From Paracoccaceae bacterium (GTDB taxonomy: Bacteria; Pseudomonadota; Alphaproteobacteria; Rhodobacterales; Rhodobacteraceae), in contig JAIOXV010000009.1 of assembly GCA_021741465.1 (NCBI GenBank), forward strand, positions 1-40,748: a DNA stretch of 40,748 nucleotides, in the 5' to 3' direction. Below, piece after piece: positions 32,384 through 40,748 of the stretch. Position 1 is the first letter of the stretch; the number at the start of each line of letters is the position of its first letter. Under the pieces are notes generated by a model. It was not told the DNA's origin and did no database searches. It saw nothing but the letters and a program-made list of their open reading frames with translations. The position numbers and the translations under genes were made by a program.

Positions 32384-33556
32384 TCAAAAACCGGGTCCTG
32401 AAAAGCTGCGCGGTGCGGAATCGATGATGGTGGCCTGCCCGCCCTTGATCTGGGCCACGGCCAAACCACGTTCGTTCTGGCCATCTTCGCGCAGACGGAA
32501 GATGCCGTTAACGCCGACAAAACCTGCGCCTTGTGTCAGATCAGTCTTGGCCAGAGGTCCTTTCAGGCTGGAACGGCTGAGCGCACCGATTGCAGCGATG
32601 CCGTCATAGGCCAGACTGGCAATCGGGTGCGGGGCCTCGCCATAGGCAGCGCTGTAGCGGTTTTGAAACTGCGCATAAAGCGCGGGGTCAGGCATGGCGA
32701 ACCAGCCGCCCTGCACGCCGGGAAGGCCCAATGTCGCAGAGGGAATATCCCACCGCGTCAAACCGATGAACTGCGCGGTTTGTGCATTCAGCCCGTTATC
32801 GGCCAAAAGCTGGCTGACCAGCGGCAAGGCGCCAGAACTGTCGGCGGTCAGAAAGATCGACTGTGCGCCGGTTTCCCGTGCCATTTTGACGATGGTGGGC
32901 GCGGCCGAAACAACGCCGTTTTGCGAAAACTCATAGCTGCCCACGCCAACGACAGACCCGCCCGCTGCGCGCACGCCACGGTCGATGGCGCCGCGGCCAA
33001 GCTCTCCGGCGGTGTTGCGATCATGCACGATCATGATCTTGCCCTTGCCCTGCCTTACAGCAAAAGCCGCCAGCCGCTTGGCGGTGTTGTCGAAGGTCGG
33101 GCCAAGCACAAAGACGTTGTTGCCCGCGATATCGGGGTTGTTCGAAAATGACAGCACATTGACCCCGGTCGGGGCAACGGCAACGCCGGCTGCATTTGCC
33201 TCTTGCGCGAAGACCGGGCCGAGAATGACTTGCGCCCCATCTGCCACCGCCTGTTTCGCCTGCGCGGCGGCTTGGGCGGGCGATCCGGCGGTGTTGTAAA
33301 CCCTGAGGTCAACCTGCACATTCTGCAAATCGCTCATTGCCAGCCGGGCCGCGTTTTCCAGGCTTTTTGCCAGCACAGCATCGCTGGCTTGCCCTGAATC
33401 GGCCGGCACCAGCAAGGCCACCTGAACCCGGCCGCTGCCATTGCCACCAGCGGGGGACAAGCCCGCGCCCGGTACGCAAGCTGAAAGGGCAAAAGCTGCT
33501 GCAGCAACAGCAATATGGCCCAGCGACTTGCGGGCCCGGTGCAAAACGGACAACAT
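32384..33556 (-). CDS. LpoA-like penicillin-binding protein activator lipoprotein
   Basis: Protein of 390 aa with a lipoprotein signal (MLSVLHRARKSLGHIAVAAAAFALSAC, lipobox LSAC). The mature part is a type I periplasmic-binding-protein fold: VQVALLVPADSG, AVADGAQVILGPVFAQEANAAGVAV, GKIMIVHDRN, and ALYAQFQNRYSAAYGEAPHPIASLAYDGIAAIGAL. This matches the alphaproteobacterial penicillin-binding protein activator family related to the C-terminal domain of LpoA. Outer- or inner-membrane anchoring is not clear because the residues after Cys are VPG. The track start is 54 codons upstream; ATG 33556 has GGGGAA seven bases before it. It is divergent from rsmI, the same arrangement as lpoA-yraN near rsmI in E. 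coli. Confidence 0.9.
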   Translation of the reverse strand: MLSVLHRARKSLGHIAVAAAAFALSACVPGAGLSPAGGNGSGRVQVALLVPADSGQASDAVLAKSLENAARLAMSDLQNVQVDLRVYNTAGSPAQAAAQAKQAVADGAQVILGPVFAQEANAAGVAVAPTGVNVLSFSNNPDIAGNNVFVLGPTFDNTAKRLAAFAVRQGKGKIMIVHDRNTAGELGRGAIDRGVRAAGGSVVGVGSYEFSQNGVVSAAPTIVKMARETGAQSIFLTADSSGALPLVSQLLADNGLNAQTAQFIGLTRWDIPSATLGLPGVQGGWFAMPDPALYAQFQNRYSAAYGEAPHPIASLAYDGIAAIGALSRSSLKGPLAKTDLTQGAGFVGVNGIFRLREDGQNERGLAVAQIKGGQATIIDSAPRSFSGPGF

Positions 33557-33648
33557 CAGCGAATTCCCCACCAGATAAGAATGGTTTACCGCTAAGGAAC
33601 CTAAGGCCTTCGCGCCGGGAAGTAAACGCAAAGAGGGAGACAGGAACC

Positions 33649-34521
33649 ATGGCAAGCGGCAAAACGGTGCACGAGGTAAATCCGTTGACGCCCGGGCTTT
33701 ATCTGGTGGCCACGCCAATTGGTTCAGCCCGCGACATTACCCTGCGCGCCCTTGATATTCTGGCCTCAGCTGATGTGCTGGCCGCCGAAGACACCCGCAC
33801 TTTGCGCCACCTTATGGAAATTCATGGCATCGCACTGGGCGACCGGCCGCTTGTGCCGTGCCATGACCACAACGAGGCGCAAGCCAGCCCGCGCCTGTTG
33901 CAGGCAATCGCTGCCGGAAAATCGGTGGCTTACGCGTCTGAAGCCGGAACGCCGATGATCTCTGACCCGGGGTTTCCCTTGGCCCGCGCGGCGATTGCCG
34001 AGGGCCTGCAGGTAACCGCAGCCCCCGGACCCTCTGCCGCGATTTGCGCCTTGACGGTCGCAGGCCTGCCCACGGACCGCTTCCTGTTTGCCGGATTTGC
34101 CCCCAGCACGAAATCTGCCCGTCGCAGCTTTTTGCAAGAACTGGCCCACCAACCTGCAACCTTGGTGCTTTATGAAAGCCCAAAGCGCATTAACCAAATA
34201 TTGGATGATCTGTGCGAGATTTTTGGGGAATCGCGCAAGATGGCGCTGTGCCGGGAACTGACAAAGCGATTCGAAGAAGTGATCCGCGGTTCTGTCGGGC
34301 AGGTGCGCGAAGCCTGCCACGACCGCGTGTTGAAGGGTGAAATCGTGCTGGTTCTGGGGCGCGGCGAAAAGGTTGCATCAGATGCAGCCACGGTGGAGGC
34401 AGCCTTGGACAGGGCTTTGGAACAGATGACGGTGAAAGACGCCGCCACCGCCGTGGCCGAAGCCTTCGGCCTTACACGCCGCGACGTTTATCAACTGGCT
34501 TTGTCGCGGGGGCGCAAATGA
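33649..34521 (+). CDS. rsmI: 16S rRNA (cytidine(1402)-2'-O)-methyltransferase RsmI
   Basis: SAM-dependent methyltransferase of 290 aa that modifies C1402 of 16S rRNA. Typical blocks: LYLVATPIGSARDITLRALDIL, AEDTRTLRHLMEIHGI, SEAGTPMISDPGFPLARAAI and PSAAICALTVAGLPTDRFLFAGF. The track extends upstream through the divergent promoter; ATG 33649 with GGGAGACAGGA upstream gives the right N-terminus. It overlaps yraN by four bases (ATGA). Confidence 0.95.
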   Translation: MASGKTVHEVNPLTPGLYLVATPIGSARDITLRALDILASADVLAAEDTRTLRHLMEIHGIALGDRPLVPCHDHNEAQASPRLLQAIAAGKSVAYASEAGTPMISDPGFPLARAAIAEGLQVTAAPGPSAAICALTVAGLPTDRFLFAGFAPSTKSARRSFLQELAHQPATLVLYESPKRINQILDDLCEIFGESRKMALCRELTKRFEEVIRGSVGQVREACHDRVLKGEIVLVLGRGEKVASDAATVEAALDRALEQMTVKDAATAVAEAFGLTRRDVYQLALSRGRK

Positions 34522-34871
34522 GCGGGTCAAGATCGTATCACGCAGGATTGGTCGCAGAAGCTTTGGTTGAACGGCTTTATGAACGCTCGGGCCGCCAGAT
34601 TTGTGCGCGGCGCTGGCGGGGCAGCTGTGGCGAGATTGATCTGATCGCCCGCGATGGGGCGGAAGTGATCTTCATAGAAGTCAAACAAAGCTCGTCCCAT
34701 GCGCAGGCGGCGCAACATTTGACACCGCGCCAAATGGCCCGAATTTACGGCGCAGCAGGCGAATTCATCGGGGGTGAGCCTGCGGGGGAATTGACGCCGG
34801 TTCGATTCGATGTTGCCTTGGTCGACGGGCGTGGCCAGATCGAGATTGTCGAAAACGCATTCGCGGCCTGA
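34518..34871 (+). CDS. yraN: YraN family (UPF0102) protein
   Basis: Protein of 117 aa with the restriction-endonuclease-like fold of UPF0102: AGLVAEALVERLYERSGRQICARRWRGSCGEIDLIARDGAEVIFIEVKQSSSH, which includes the Asp and Glu-x-Lys residues of the nuclease core. Function is not established. The rsmI-yraN pair is widely conserved. Confidence 0.93.
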   Translation: MSGSRSYHAGLVAEALVERLYERSGRQICARRWRGSCGEIDLIARDGAEVIFIEVKQSSSHAQAAQHLTPRQMARIYGAAGEFIGGEPAGELTPVRFDVALVDGRGQIEIVENAFAA

Positions 34872-34931
34872 GGCATTTGCAACTCGGCCAGTGATCGGCC
34901 ACAAAGGGCAGGTTCAGCGAAGGAGCGCGCC

Positions 34932-35876
34932 ATGGCCCTGAAAGTTGCCTTGCAGATGGATCCGATTGGATCGGTCAATATCAATGGGGATTCGACCTTT
35001 CGGATCGGGCTTGAGGCACAGGCCCGGGGTCATTCGTTGTTTTTCTACACGCCAGACAAGCTCTCCTTTGTCGAAGGCCGGGTGATGGCACGGGGTTTTC
35101 CGATTGAACTGCGACGCGAGCAGGGCAACCATGTCAGCTATGGCCCTGAAACCGAGGTTGATCTTGGCGAATTCGATGTGGTCTGGCTGCGGCAAGACCC
35201 GCCGTTTGACATGGGCTATATCACCACAACGCATCTTTTGGAGATGATACACCCCAAGACGCTGGTGGTGAATGATCCGTTCTGGGTGCGCAACAGTCCT
35301 GAAAAGCTTTTGGTGCTGCGCTTTCCGGATCTTACCCCCCCAACCGCAATTGCCCGTGATCTGACCACCATTCGCGCCTTCAAGGCGCGCCATGGCGACA
35401 TCATCCTAAAGCCGCTCTATGGCAATGGTGGCGCCGGGGTCTTTCGGTTGGATCCGAACGATCGCAACCTTGCCTCATTACACGAGCTTTTCACCGGAAT
35501 GAGCCGCGAGCCTTTGATTGTGCAGAAGTTTCTTCCCGATGTCTCAAAGGGCGACAAACGCGTGATCCTTGTGGATGGAGAGCCCGTCGGTGCGATCAAT
35601 CGTGTGCCGCAGGCAGGTGAGACGCGGTCGAACATGCATGCTGGCGGTCGCCCCGAGAAGGTTGGCCTTACGGCGCGCGATCTTGAAATCTGCGCCCGCA
35701 TCGGCCCGGTCTTGAAAGAAAAAGGCCAGGTTTTTGTCGGGATCGACGTCATTGGCGATTGGCTGACCGAGATCAACGTCACCTCGCCCACCGGCATTCA
35801 AGAGTTGGAGCGTTTTGACGGCACCAATACCGCCGAGCGTATCTGGCAAGTGATCGAGGCAAAGCGCGGGCTGTAA
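34932..35876 (+). CDS. gshB: Glutathione synthetase
   Basis: ATP-grasp enzyme of 314 aa that joins gamma-glutamylcysteine and glycine. Family blocks: [68 protein letters not shown] and [24 protein letters not shown] lies six bases before the ATG. It follows yraN by 60 bases and converges with yifB 14 bases away. Confidence 0.97.
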   Translation: MALKVALQMDPIGSVNINGDSTFRIGLEAQARGHSLFFYTPDKLSFVEGRVMARGFPIELRREQGNHVSYGPETEVDLGEFDVVWLRQDPPFDMGYITTTHLLEMIHPKTLVVNDPFWVRNSPEKLLVLRFPDLTPPTAIARDLTTIRAFKARHGDIILKPLYGNGGAGVFRLDPNDRNLASLHELFTGMSREPLIVQKFLPDVSKGDKRVILVDGEPVGAINRVPQAGETRSNMHAGGRPEKVGLTARDLEICARIGPVLKEKGQVFVGIDVIGDWLTEINVTSPTGIQELERFDGTNTAERIWQVIEAKRGL

Positions 35877-35890
35877 CGCCACCCTTCGGG

Positions 35891-37405
35891 CTAACTCTTT
35901 GCCCCAATGGTCAGCCGGAAGCTGACCGCCTCGGCGATATGGGTAAAGCGGACCTCTTCGCTGGCCTCCAGATCTGCGATGGTGCGGGCGACCCGCAAAA
36001 CGCGGTGATAGCCACGCGCCGACAGGCCGAAGCGTTCCGCCACCCGTGCCAAAAGTGCGCGGCCTTCGGCATCGGGGGCTGCGGTTTCTTCCAGCAGGCC
36101 GCCTTCAAGATCGGCATTCACCCGCGCCGTTGCATGGCCCTGAAACCGTAGTGTCTGGCGCATTCGTGCCGCCGCCACTCGTTCTGCGACAGCGGCCGAA
36201 GTGTCACCCGACGGCGGCAAGTCCAGATCGGTATAGCCCACAGGTGGCACGTCGACGCGCAGATCAAAGCGGTCCATCAGCGGCCCCGAGATGCGCCCAA
36301 GATAATCATCACCACAGACTGGAACCCGGGCGCAAGCGCGTGCGGGGTCGGTCATATAGCCACATTTGCAAGGGTTCGCTGCCGCGACCAAAAGAAACCG
36401 CGCTGGATAGCGGATATGCGCATTGGCCCGCGCCACAACCACATCGCCGGTTTCAATCGGCTGGCGCAGCGTTTCCAGAACGGCGCGGGGGAATTCGGGA
36501 AATTCGTCCATGAACAAGACGCCGTTGTGGGCCAGCGAAATCTCTCCTGGCTTTGCCCCCTTGCCACCCCCCACAATCGCCGCCATCGACGCGGTGTGAT
36601 GGGGTTCGCGAAACGGTCTTTCGCGTGAAATCCCGCCGTCAGGCAAAAGCCCTGCCAGGGAATGGATCATTGAGGTTTCAAGCGCCTCTTGCGCCGAAAG
36701 TGGTGGCAAGATCGTCGGCAGACGCGCGGCCAGCATGGACTTTCCCGACCCCGGCGTGCCGACCATCAGCATGTGGTGACGCCCCGCAGCGGCAATTTCC
36801 AACGCGCGCTTTGCGCGCTCTTGCCCTTTGACATCGCGCAGATCACGGGACTGCGGGGCCCTTGCAACCTCACCCGCCTCGGCGGCAACAAGGGCTGTCT
36901 GGCCGGTAAAGTGTTTGACAACCTCATGCAGCGAAGCCGCACCCAAAACCTCGGTTGCGCCAACCCAAGCCGCCTCGGCCCCGCAGGCGCGCGGGCACAA
37001 AAGCGTTTTGTCTTCTTGCGCCGCGCACATCGCCGCGGGCAGCGCCCCGATCACCGGAATGAGCCGGCCATCCAGCGACAGTTCGCCAAGGGCGACGGTG
37101 CCTTCAACATCCTCTTTGGGAAGGATGTCCAATGCCGCCAGAAGTGCGAGCGCAATCGGAAGGTCGAAATGGCTACCCTCTTTCGGCAGATCTGCGGGCG
37201 ACAGGTTTACGGTGATGCGCTTGGACGGCAAGGCGATGGACAGGGCGTTCATAGCCGCGCGCACGCGTTCCTTGGCTTCGGTCACGGCTTTGTCGGGTAG
37301 GCCAACCAGATTGAATGCTGGCATGCCGGGGGAAACGGCGCATTGCACCTCTACCAGCCGCGCCTCGACCCCTTCGAATGCCACTGTGAAGGCGCGCGCG
37401 ACCAT
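35891..37405 (-). CDS. comM: YifB/ComM-family Mg-chelatase-like AAA ATPase
   Basis: Protein of 504 aa with an N-terminal Lon-like domain (VEVQCAVSPGMPAFNLVGLPDKAVTEAKERVRAA), a central AAA+ domain with Walker A GTPGSGKSMLAARL and Walker B VLFMDEFPEF, a cysteine motif NPCKCGYMTDPARACARV, and a C-terminal Mg-chelatase domain (RGYHRVLRVARTIADLE). In Haemophilus and Vibrio, ComM is a branch-migration helicase for natural transformation. GGAGG lies five bases before the ATG. Its presence beyond naturally competent bacteria suggests a wider recombination role. Confidence 0.95.
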   Translation of the reverse strand: MVARAFTVAFEGVEARLVEVQCAVSPGMPAFNLVGLPDKAVTEAKERVRAAMNALSIALPSKRITVNLSPADLPKEGSHFDLPIALALLAALDILPKEDVEGTVALGELSLDGRLIPVIGALPAAMCAAQEDKTLLCPRACGAEAAWVGATEVLGAASLHEVVKHFTGQTALVAAEAGEVARAPQSRDLRDVKGQERAKRALEIAAAGRHHMLMVGTPGSGKSMLAARLPTILPPLSAQEALETSMIHSLAGLLPDGGISRERPFREPHHTASMAAIVGGGKGAKPGEISLAHNGVLFMDEFPEFPRAVLETLRQPIETGDVVVARANAHIRYPARFLLVAAANPCKCGYMTDPARACARVPVCGDDYLGRISGPLMDRFDLRVDVPPVGYTDLDLPPSGDTSAAVAERVAAARMRQTLRFQGHATARVNADLEGGLLEETAAPDAEGRALLARVAERFGLSARGYHRVLRVARTIADLEASEEVRFTHIAEAVSFRLTIGAKS

Positions 37406-37502
37406 GATCCCTCCGAATTAATTGGTTAACGGATAGGTGCGAATGGTTTAGGAAAAGTAAATTCCCGTCATGATTGTGTAAGGTTCGTGAAGGTCGCGCC
37501 AA

Positions 37503-38657
37503 ATGCCAAAGAACATTGTCATTCTTTTCGACGGCACGTCGAACGAGATTTCTTCAAACAGAACCAATATTTTGCGCATGTTCGGCTGCTTGGAAAAATC
37601 TGCGCAGCAGGTGGTCTATTACAGCCCCGGCGTTGGCACCTTTGGTGCAGATAATGCGTTGTCCTACCATTGGCGCAAAATGGTGGAACTGGTTGGAATG
37701 GCCACGGGATGGGGCATCGATCAGACCGTGAAGGACGCCTATCGTTTTTTGGTCAGCCATTATGACAAGGGCAAAGGCGGCACAGATCGGGACCGGATCT
37801 ACATCTTTGGTTATTCGCGTGGGGCCTATACGGCGCGGGTCTTAGCAGGGTTCATCAATTGCCTTGGGCTGATGCACAAGGACCACCTCAATCTGCTGAA
37901 CCCGGCCTTTCGCGCCTACAAGGCGGTGAATGAAATGGGCGATGAGGTAACCGATTGGAGCGAGCTGAACCTTTATGATCGCATGCTTCAACCCGATCAT
38001 CCACCGATCCGCTGTCTGGGCCTGTTTGACACGGTCGCCTCGGTTATCGAACTGGGCCGATACGGGCCGCGCTTCCGCCTGAACGCGGCGACAAGCGTCA
38101 ACCAATCGGTGGAAGCGGTACGTCACGCGGTGGCACTGGATGAACGCCGGACGCTGTATCAGCCGGTGCTGTGGCCGCAGAACCAGGAATATTATGGCCA
38201 CCGCTTCAAACGCACCAAACCCCGCCCGCAAGACGCCAAGGAACGCTGGTTTTCGGGGTTTCACGCCGATGTCGGTGGCGGGCGCGCCGAAAAGGACAGC
38301 GCTTTGGCCAAGGTGCCCTTGGTCTGGATGTTGAATGAAACAGCGCCTTTGGGGCTGGAATTGCGCGAAACGACGCTGGCCGAGATTGTCATGGCCAGCA
38401 ATCCAAAAAAGGCCTACGTCGCGCCCGATCCTAATGCCGCGGCGATCAGTTCAATGACCGTTGGCTGGGCAATCTTGGAGCTTTTGCCTCGCCGCGTGCC
38501 CCGGCAGGAACGCGGTTGGCGGCGCGATCTTTTTGGCTGGTACATTCCGCTTTTCGGGCGCCGTCGCGTTCCACAGGGTGCCGCGTTGCACCCTTCGGTG
38601 GCCGAACGCGGGCCATTGCCGCCCAATGTGCCCGCCGATCATCGTCTTGAGATTTAG
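37503..38657 (+). CDS. DUF2235 alpha/beta-hydrolase (Tle1-like phospholipase fold)
   Basis: Protein of 384 aa of the DUF2235 family. Start region KNIVILFDGTSNEISSNRTNI and the nucleophile motif FGYSRGAYTARVLAGFI (GxSxG) are clear. A likely catalytic Asp is in CLGLFDTVASVIELG and the His in GFHADVGGGRAEKDS, giving a complete Ser-Asp-His set. Some relatives are type VI secretion phospholipase effectors (Tle1), but there is no VgrG, PAAR or immunity gene beside it, so a house-keeping or solitary lipase role is as likely. There is no signal peptide. It converges with the GST gene (one base between the stops). The ribosome binding site (GAAGG) is moderate. Confidence 0.85.
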   Translation: MPKNIVILFDGTSNEISSNRTNILRMFGCLEKSAQQVVYYSPGVGTFGADNALSYHWRKMVELVGMATGWGIDQTVKDAYRFLVSHYDKGKGGTDRDRIYIFGYSRGAYTARVLAGFINCLGLMHKDHLNLLNPAFRAYKAVNEMGDEVTDWSELNLYDRMLQPDHPPIRCLGLFDTVASVIELGRYGPRFRLNAATSVNQSVEAVRHAVALDERRTLYQPVLWPQNQEYYGHRFKRTKPRPQDAKERWFSGFHADVGGGRAEKDSALAKVPLVWMLNETAPLGLELRETTLAEIVMASNPKKAYVAPDPNAAAISSMTVGWAILELLPRRVPRQERGWRRDLFGWYIPLFGRRRVPQGAALHPSVAERGPLPPNVPADHRLEI

Positions 38658-38658
38658 C

Positions 38659-39522
38659 TTAAAGCAGGGCCATGAACTTGGGCCAAGCCTCGGGGTCTGC
38701 CACGGTTTTGTCGCGGCAAAAAGCGTTGCAAAAGCCAAAGCGCCGGCCCTGCATTTCCAGAACATGGGTGACCGGGTTGCCAGAATAGGGGCAGGCGCTG
38801 TTTTCGGCTGCGGTTCCCTCCACAGGCCGCGCGGTCAATGGCGCCGGGCCGGGCCATGGCCGCTGCGGATAGGGGCGGCGGTAGAACTCTTGGTCTGCCC
38901 CATCGACCATGCCCATGGCCCGCCAGCGCCGGAATGAAGGATGCGCCAGATGGGCCTGCACATAGTCCATGGCGCGGGCCGAAACGGGCAGGTTATAGCT
39001 GGCAATCCGGGCCGCGACTGGGGCAAAAAAGGCATCCGCTGCCGAATAGTCACCCGCAAGCCAAACCTTCGCACCCGTCGTCTCACGCGCCCAATCCCAG
39101 ATCACCTCAAGCCGCTTGAGGTCGGCCAGAACCTCGTCGGGTGGCGCGCAATCGGTATAGCTGACGCGCAGGTTCATCGGGCAATGGCTGCGCAAGGCGA
39201 CAAATCCTGCGTGCATCTCGGCGGCCAGAACCCGCGCGATTGCACGGGCTTTCGGCGCTTCGGGCCAGATACCAGCGCTGGGGTGGCGGCTTGCCAGTTC
39301 TTCAGCAATCGCAATGGTTTCGGGCACCACAACCCCGTCGGGCGTGCGCATGGTGGGCGCTGTTTTCGCCGGGTGGAACGCCTTAAGTAGAGTGGGCAGT
39401 TCATCGGTATAAAGCCTGGCTCTGTGCAGCTTTACAGGAATGCCGAAAGCATCGAACAACAGCCAGCCGCGCAAGGACCACGACGAATAGGCGCGGTCTC
39501 CGATCACAAGATCATAGGTCAT
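38659..39522 (-). CDS. Glutathione S-transferase with Cys-rich C-terminal extension
   Basis: Protein of 287 aa. The N-terminal 1-80 is a thioredoxin-fold GST domain (YDLVIGDRAYSSWSLRGWLLFDAFGIPV, with Ser residues at the usual active-site position and VVPETIAIAEELA for glutathione binding). The helical domain runs to about residue 215. The last 45 residues are unusual: ACPYSGNPVTHVLEMQGRRFGFCNAFCRDKTVADPEAWPKFM, with a C...C-x3-C pattern that resembles a YHS/TRASH-type metal-binding knuckle. ATG 39522 has AAGGAG seven bases upstream, so the track's ten extra residues are dropped. The substrate is unknown. Confidence 0.9.
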   Translation of the reverse strand: MTYDLVIGDRAYSSWSLRGWLLFDAFGIPVKLHRARLYTDELPTLLKAFHPAKTAPTMRTPDGVVVPETIAIAEELASRHPSAGIWPEAPKARAIARVLAAEMHAGFVALRSHCPMNLRVSYTDCAPPDEVLADLKRLEVIWDWARETTGAKVWLAGDYSAADAFFAPVAARIASYNLPVSARAMDYVQAHLAHPSFRRWRAMGMVDGADQEFYRRPYPQRPWPGPAPLTARPVEGTAAENSACPYSGNPVTHVLEMQGRRFGFCNAFCRDKTVADPEAWPKFMALL

Positions 39523-39594
39523 GTCGTGTCTCCTTTGGGCACAAAGAAACATGGCCCGCGCATCAAGAAAAGTTCCGTTTTGTGCGCGGGTCCA

Positions 39595-40155
39595 TCACGC
39601 GATGTGATTGACGGAATGCACGCGGGAATTCAGCCCGAAATCAAGACAGGTGACCGAAAGGTTGTCGATCCGGTGGACGAAGGCCTCGGTCGGGGTCAGG
39701 CGTTCGGCAAGCTGGATCGCCGCGACGATAGGCCCGAAATGGGCGACGACGATCACCTCGGGCAAATGCGACAGGCGCGTCAACGCCGTCTGGACCCGCG
39801 CGGTCAGGGCGTGCCAGCTTTCGCCGCCTGGTGGGGTGACGTCGCCGGGGGTTTCCCAAAAGGCGCGGATGTGATCGGGCGCCTCTGCTTCGATCTCGGC
39901 AAAGCTGCGCATTTCCCAAGCCCCGAAATGCAGTTCCCGCAAATCCGGGTCATGGGCCAGCCTTGGACGGGCGATAAGAGTGTCGGCAGTGGCTTTGGCG
40001 CGGCTGAGGTCGGACGAAATCACCGGAACGCCGGGCAGATGCGCGTTAAGTCTGGCCAACGCAGCGGTATCCGACAGATCAGCGGGAAGGTCGGTCCAGC
40101 CCACCATGCCTTTGGCGTGGGTTGGACCATGGCGCACCATCCAGATGCGGCTCAT
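39595..40155 (-). CDS. Histidine phosphatase family protein, possibly alpha-ribazole phosphatase (CobC-like)
   Basis: Protein of 186 aa of the phosphoglycerate-mutase-like superfamily. The phospho-histidine motif RHG is at the N-terminus (IWMVRHGPTHAKG), the second arginine is in SSDLSRAKATADTL, the acidic residue is in LHFGAWEMRSFAEIE, and the second His is in VIVVAHFGPIVAA. It overlaps cobU by four bases, which supports a cobalamin nucleotide-loop role such as alpha-ribazole-phosphate dephosphorylation, but general phosphatases of this family look the same. Confidence 0.88.
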   Translation of the reverse strand: MSRIWMVRHGPTHAKGMVGWTDLPADLSDTAALARLNAHLPGVPVISSDLSRAKATADTLIARPRLAHDPDLRELHFGAWEMRSFAEIEAEAPDHIRAFWETPGDVTPPGGESWHALTARVQTALTRLSHLPEVIVVAHFGPIVAAIQLAERLTPTEAFVHRIDNLSVTCLDFGLNSRVHSVNHIA

Positions 40156-40718
40156 GCCAGCACCGGCATTTGGCCCTTCAAGACCAATGGCAGCCCTGCC
40201 ATGACCCCCGCCACCAGATCGGCCGCCTCGGCCATTCTTTGGTTCAACCGCCCCTGTTCATCGCGGAAATCGCGCGCCAACGCGTTGTCGGGCACAATGC
40301 CCCAGCCCACTTCGTTCGACACCATGATAACCGGTCCCGGGTGGACCACGATTGCTGTCGAAAGCGCCGTTGTTTCGGCCTGAATATCCCCGCCGCCCAA
40401 CATCACATTCGTCAGCCACAGCGTCGCACAATCGATCAACACGACACCCTTGGCGCGGGCCAAGGCGCCAACCACGTCACGCGGGGCCTCGTGCGTTACC
40501 CAACCCTGCCCGCGGTCTGTGATATGCCGGTCAATCCGCGCCCGCATTTCTTCATCCAAGACCTCGGCCGTCGCGATGTAATGCCGGGGCAGCCCCGAGG
40601 CGATGGCCAGCCGTTCGGCCAGCCGGGATTTTCCCGACCGCGCGCCGCCGACGATCAGTGAAAATTTTGGGAAAGGCACAGGTGATCCGGTCAAGCTGTT
40701 GGTCCGTACAAAGTTCAA
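40152..40718 (-). CDS. cobU: Bifunctional adenosylcobinamide kinase / adenosylcobinamide-phosphate guanylyltransferase
   Basis: Protein of up to 188 aa in cobalamin synthesis (CobU/CobP). The P-loop is SLIVGGARSGKSRLAERLA, and the family motifs VLIDCATLWLTNVML and VSNEVGWGIVPDNALARDFRDEQGRLNQ are present. The start is uncertain: the frame begins at TTG 40718 without a strong ribosome binding site, and a start 13 codons later (a GTG) would give the usual length of about 175 aa. It is the last gene in the window and is coupled to the phosphatase gene. Confidence 0.94.
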   Translation of the reverse strand: MNFVRTNSLTGSPVPFPKFSLIVGGARSGKSRLAERLAIASGLPRHYIATAEVLDEEMRARIDRHITDRGQGWVTHEAPRDVVGALARAKGVVLIDCATLWLTNVMLGGGDIQAETTALSTAIVVHPGPVIMVSNEVGWGIVPDNALARDFRDEQGRLNQRMAEAADLVAGVMAGLPLVLKGQMPVLA

Positions 40719-40748
40719 AGCATTTCCGCGCCCCTGAAAGGAAACGCC

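Noticed and set aside
31244-32401. 385-aa plus-strand ORF opposite glnD
   Set aside because: Antisense shadow of a gene with a clear nucleotidyltransferase motif.
37406-37502. TTAATTGGTTAAC as a CtrA box in the comM/DUF2235 divergent promoter
   Set aside because: The two TTAA halves are four bases apart, not the seven of the CtrA consensus.
37503-38657. Type VI secretion effector module
   Set aside because: No VgrG, PAAR, Hcp or immunity-like gene is visible nearby; only the hydrolase domain supports it.

Overview
This 40.7 kb window looks like chromosomal DNA of an alphaproteobacterium, most likely a member of the Rhodobacteraceae (Rhodobacter/Roseobacter group). The DNA is GC-rich. The gene neighbourhoods fit that group: glnD-murJ-rhomboid-trpS, LpoA-like/rsmI/yraN/gshB/yifB, a TSUP transporter with a TIGR02186 protein, and a cobU-linked phosphatase. 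This is inference from gene content and order; no search was run. I see no rRNA, tRNA, CRISPR array, insertion sequence or phage genes.

Layout. 1-130: tail of a glutathione S-transferase. 341-4218 (+): beta-oxidation operon of thiolase, cupin and the FadJ/FadB-type multifunctional protein. 4251-4919 (-): sulfotransferase. 5062-7681 (-): tight operon of a YbjN-like protein, proC, a CsaA-like tRNA-binding protein and a D-2-hydroxyacid dehydrogenase. 8098-13710: accessory catabolic island with a flavin monooxygenase, RidA, DUF1028 protein and LysR regulator on +, facing a TMADH-like FMN/4Fe-4S/ADP-binding dehydrogenase on -. 13848-15541 (-): TIGR02186 protein and TauE/SafE exporter. 15720-21341 (-): nucleoside ABC importer (binding protein, ATPase, two permeases) ending in purine nucleoside phosphorylase. 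21538-23112 (-): nfuA-like, tsaB, rimI. 23213-24446 (-): a 59-aa small protein missing from the ORF track and an unusual GLFG-repeat, His/Asp-rich protein. 24608-27274 (-): universal stress protein, branched-chain aminotransferase, trpS. 27358-28035 (+): a rhomboid-fold protein without the catalytic residues. 28026-33556 (-): LpoA-like lipoprotein, glnD, murJ. 33649-35876 (+): rsmI, yraN, gshB. 35891-37405 (-): yifB/comM. 37503-38657 (+): DUF2235 hydrolase. 38659-40718 (-): GST with a Cys-rich tail, a histidine phosphatase and cobU.

How genes work together. Most of the window is housekeeping. The two best candidates for something undescribed are these. First, the FMO-RidA-DUF1028-LysR/TMADH-like island, which reads as a regulated pathway for oxidising an unidentified amine or amide; a perfect inverted repeat upstream of the dehydrogenase is a candidate LysR operator. 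Second, the GLFG-repeat/His-Asp-rich protein at 23562-24446, which has an AT-rich promoter region, its own terminator and no family that I recognise.

Start codons were re-chosen by ribosome binding site where the track used an upstream alternative start (thiolase, sulfotransferase, TMADH-like enzyme, PNP, ABC ATPase, rimI, aminotransferase, trpS, rhomboid, LpoA-like, rsmI, GST, GLFG protein).
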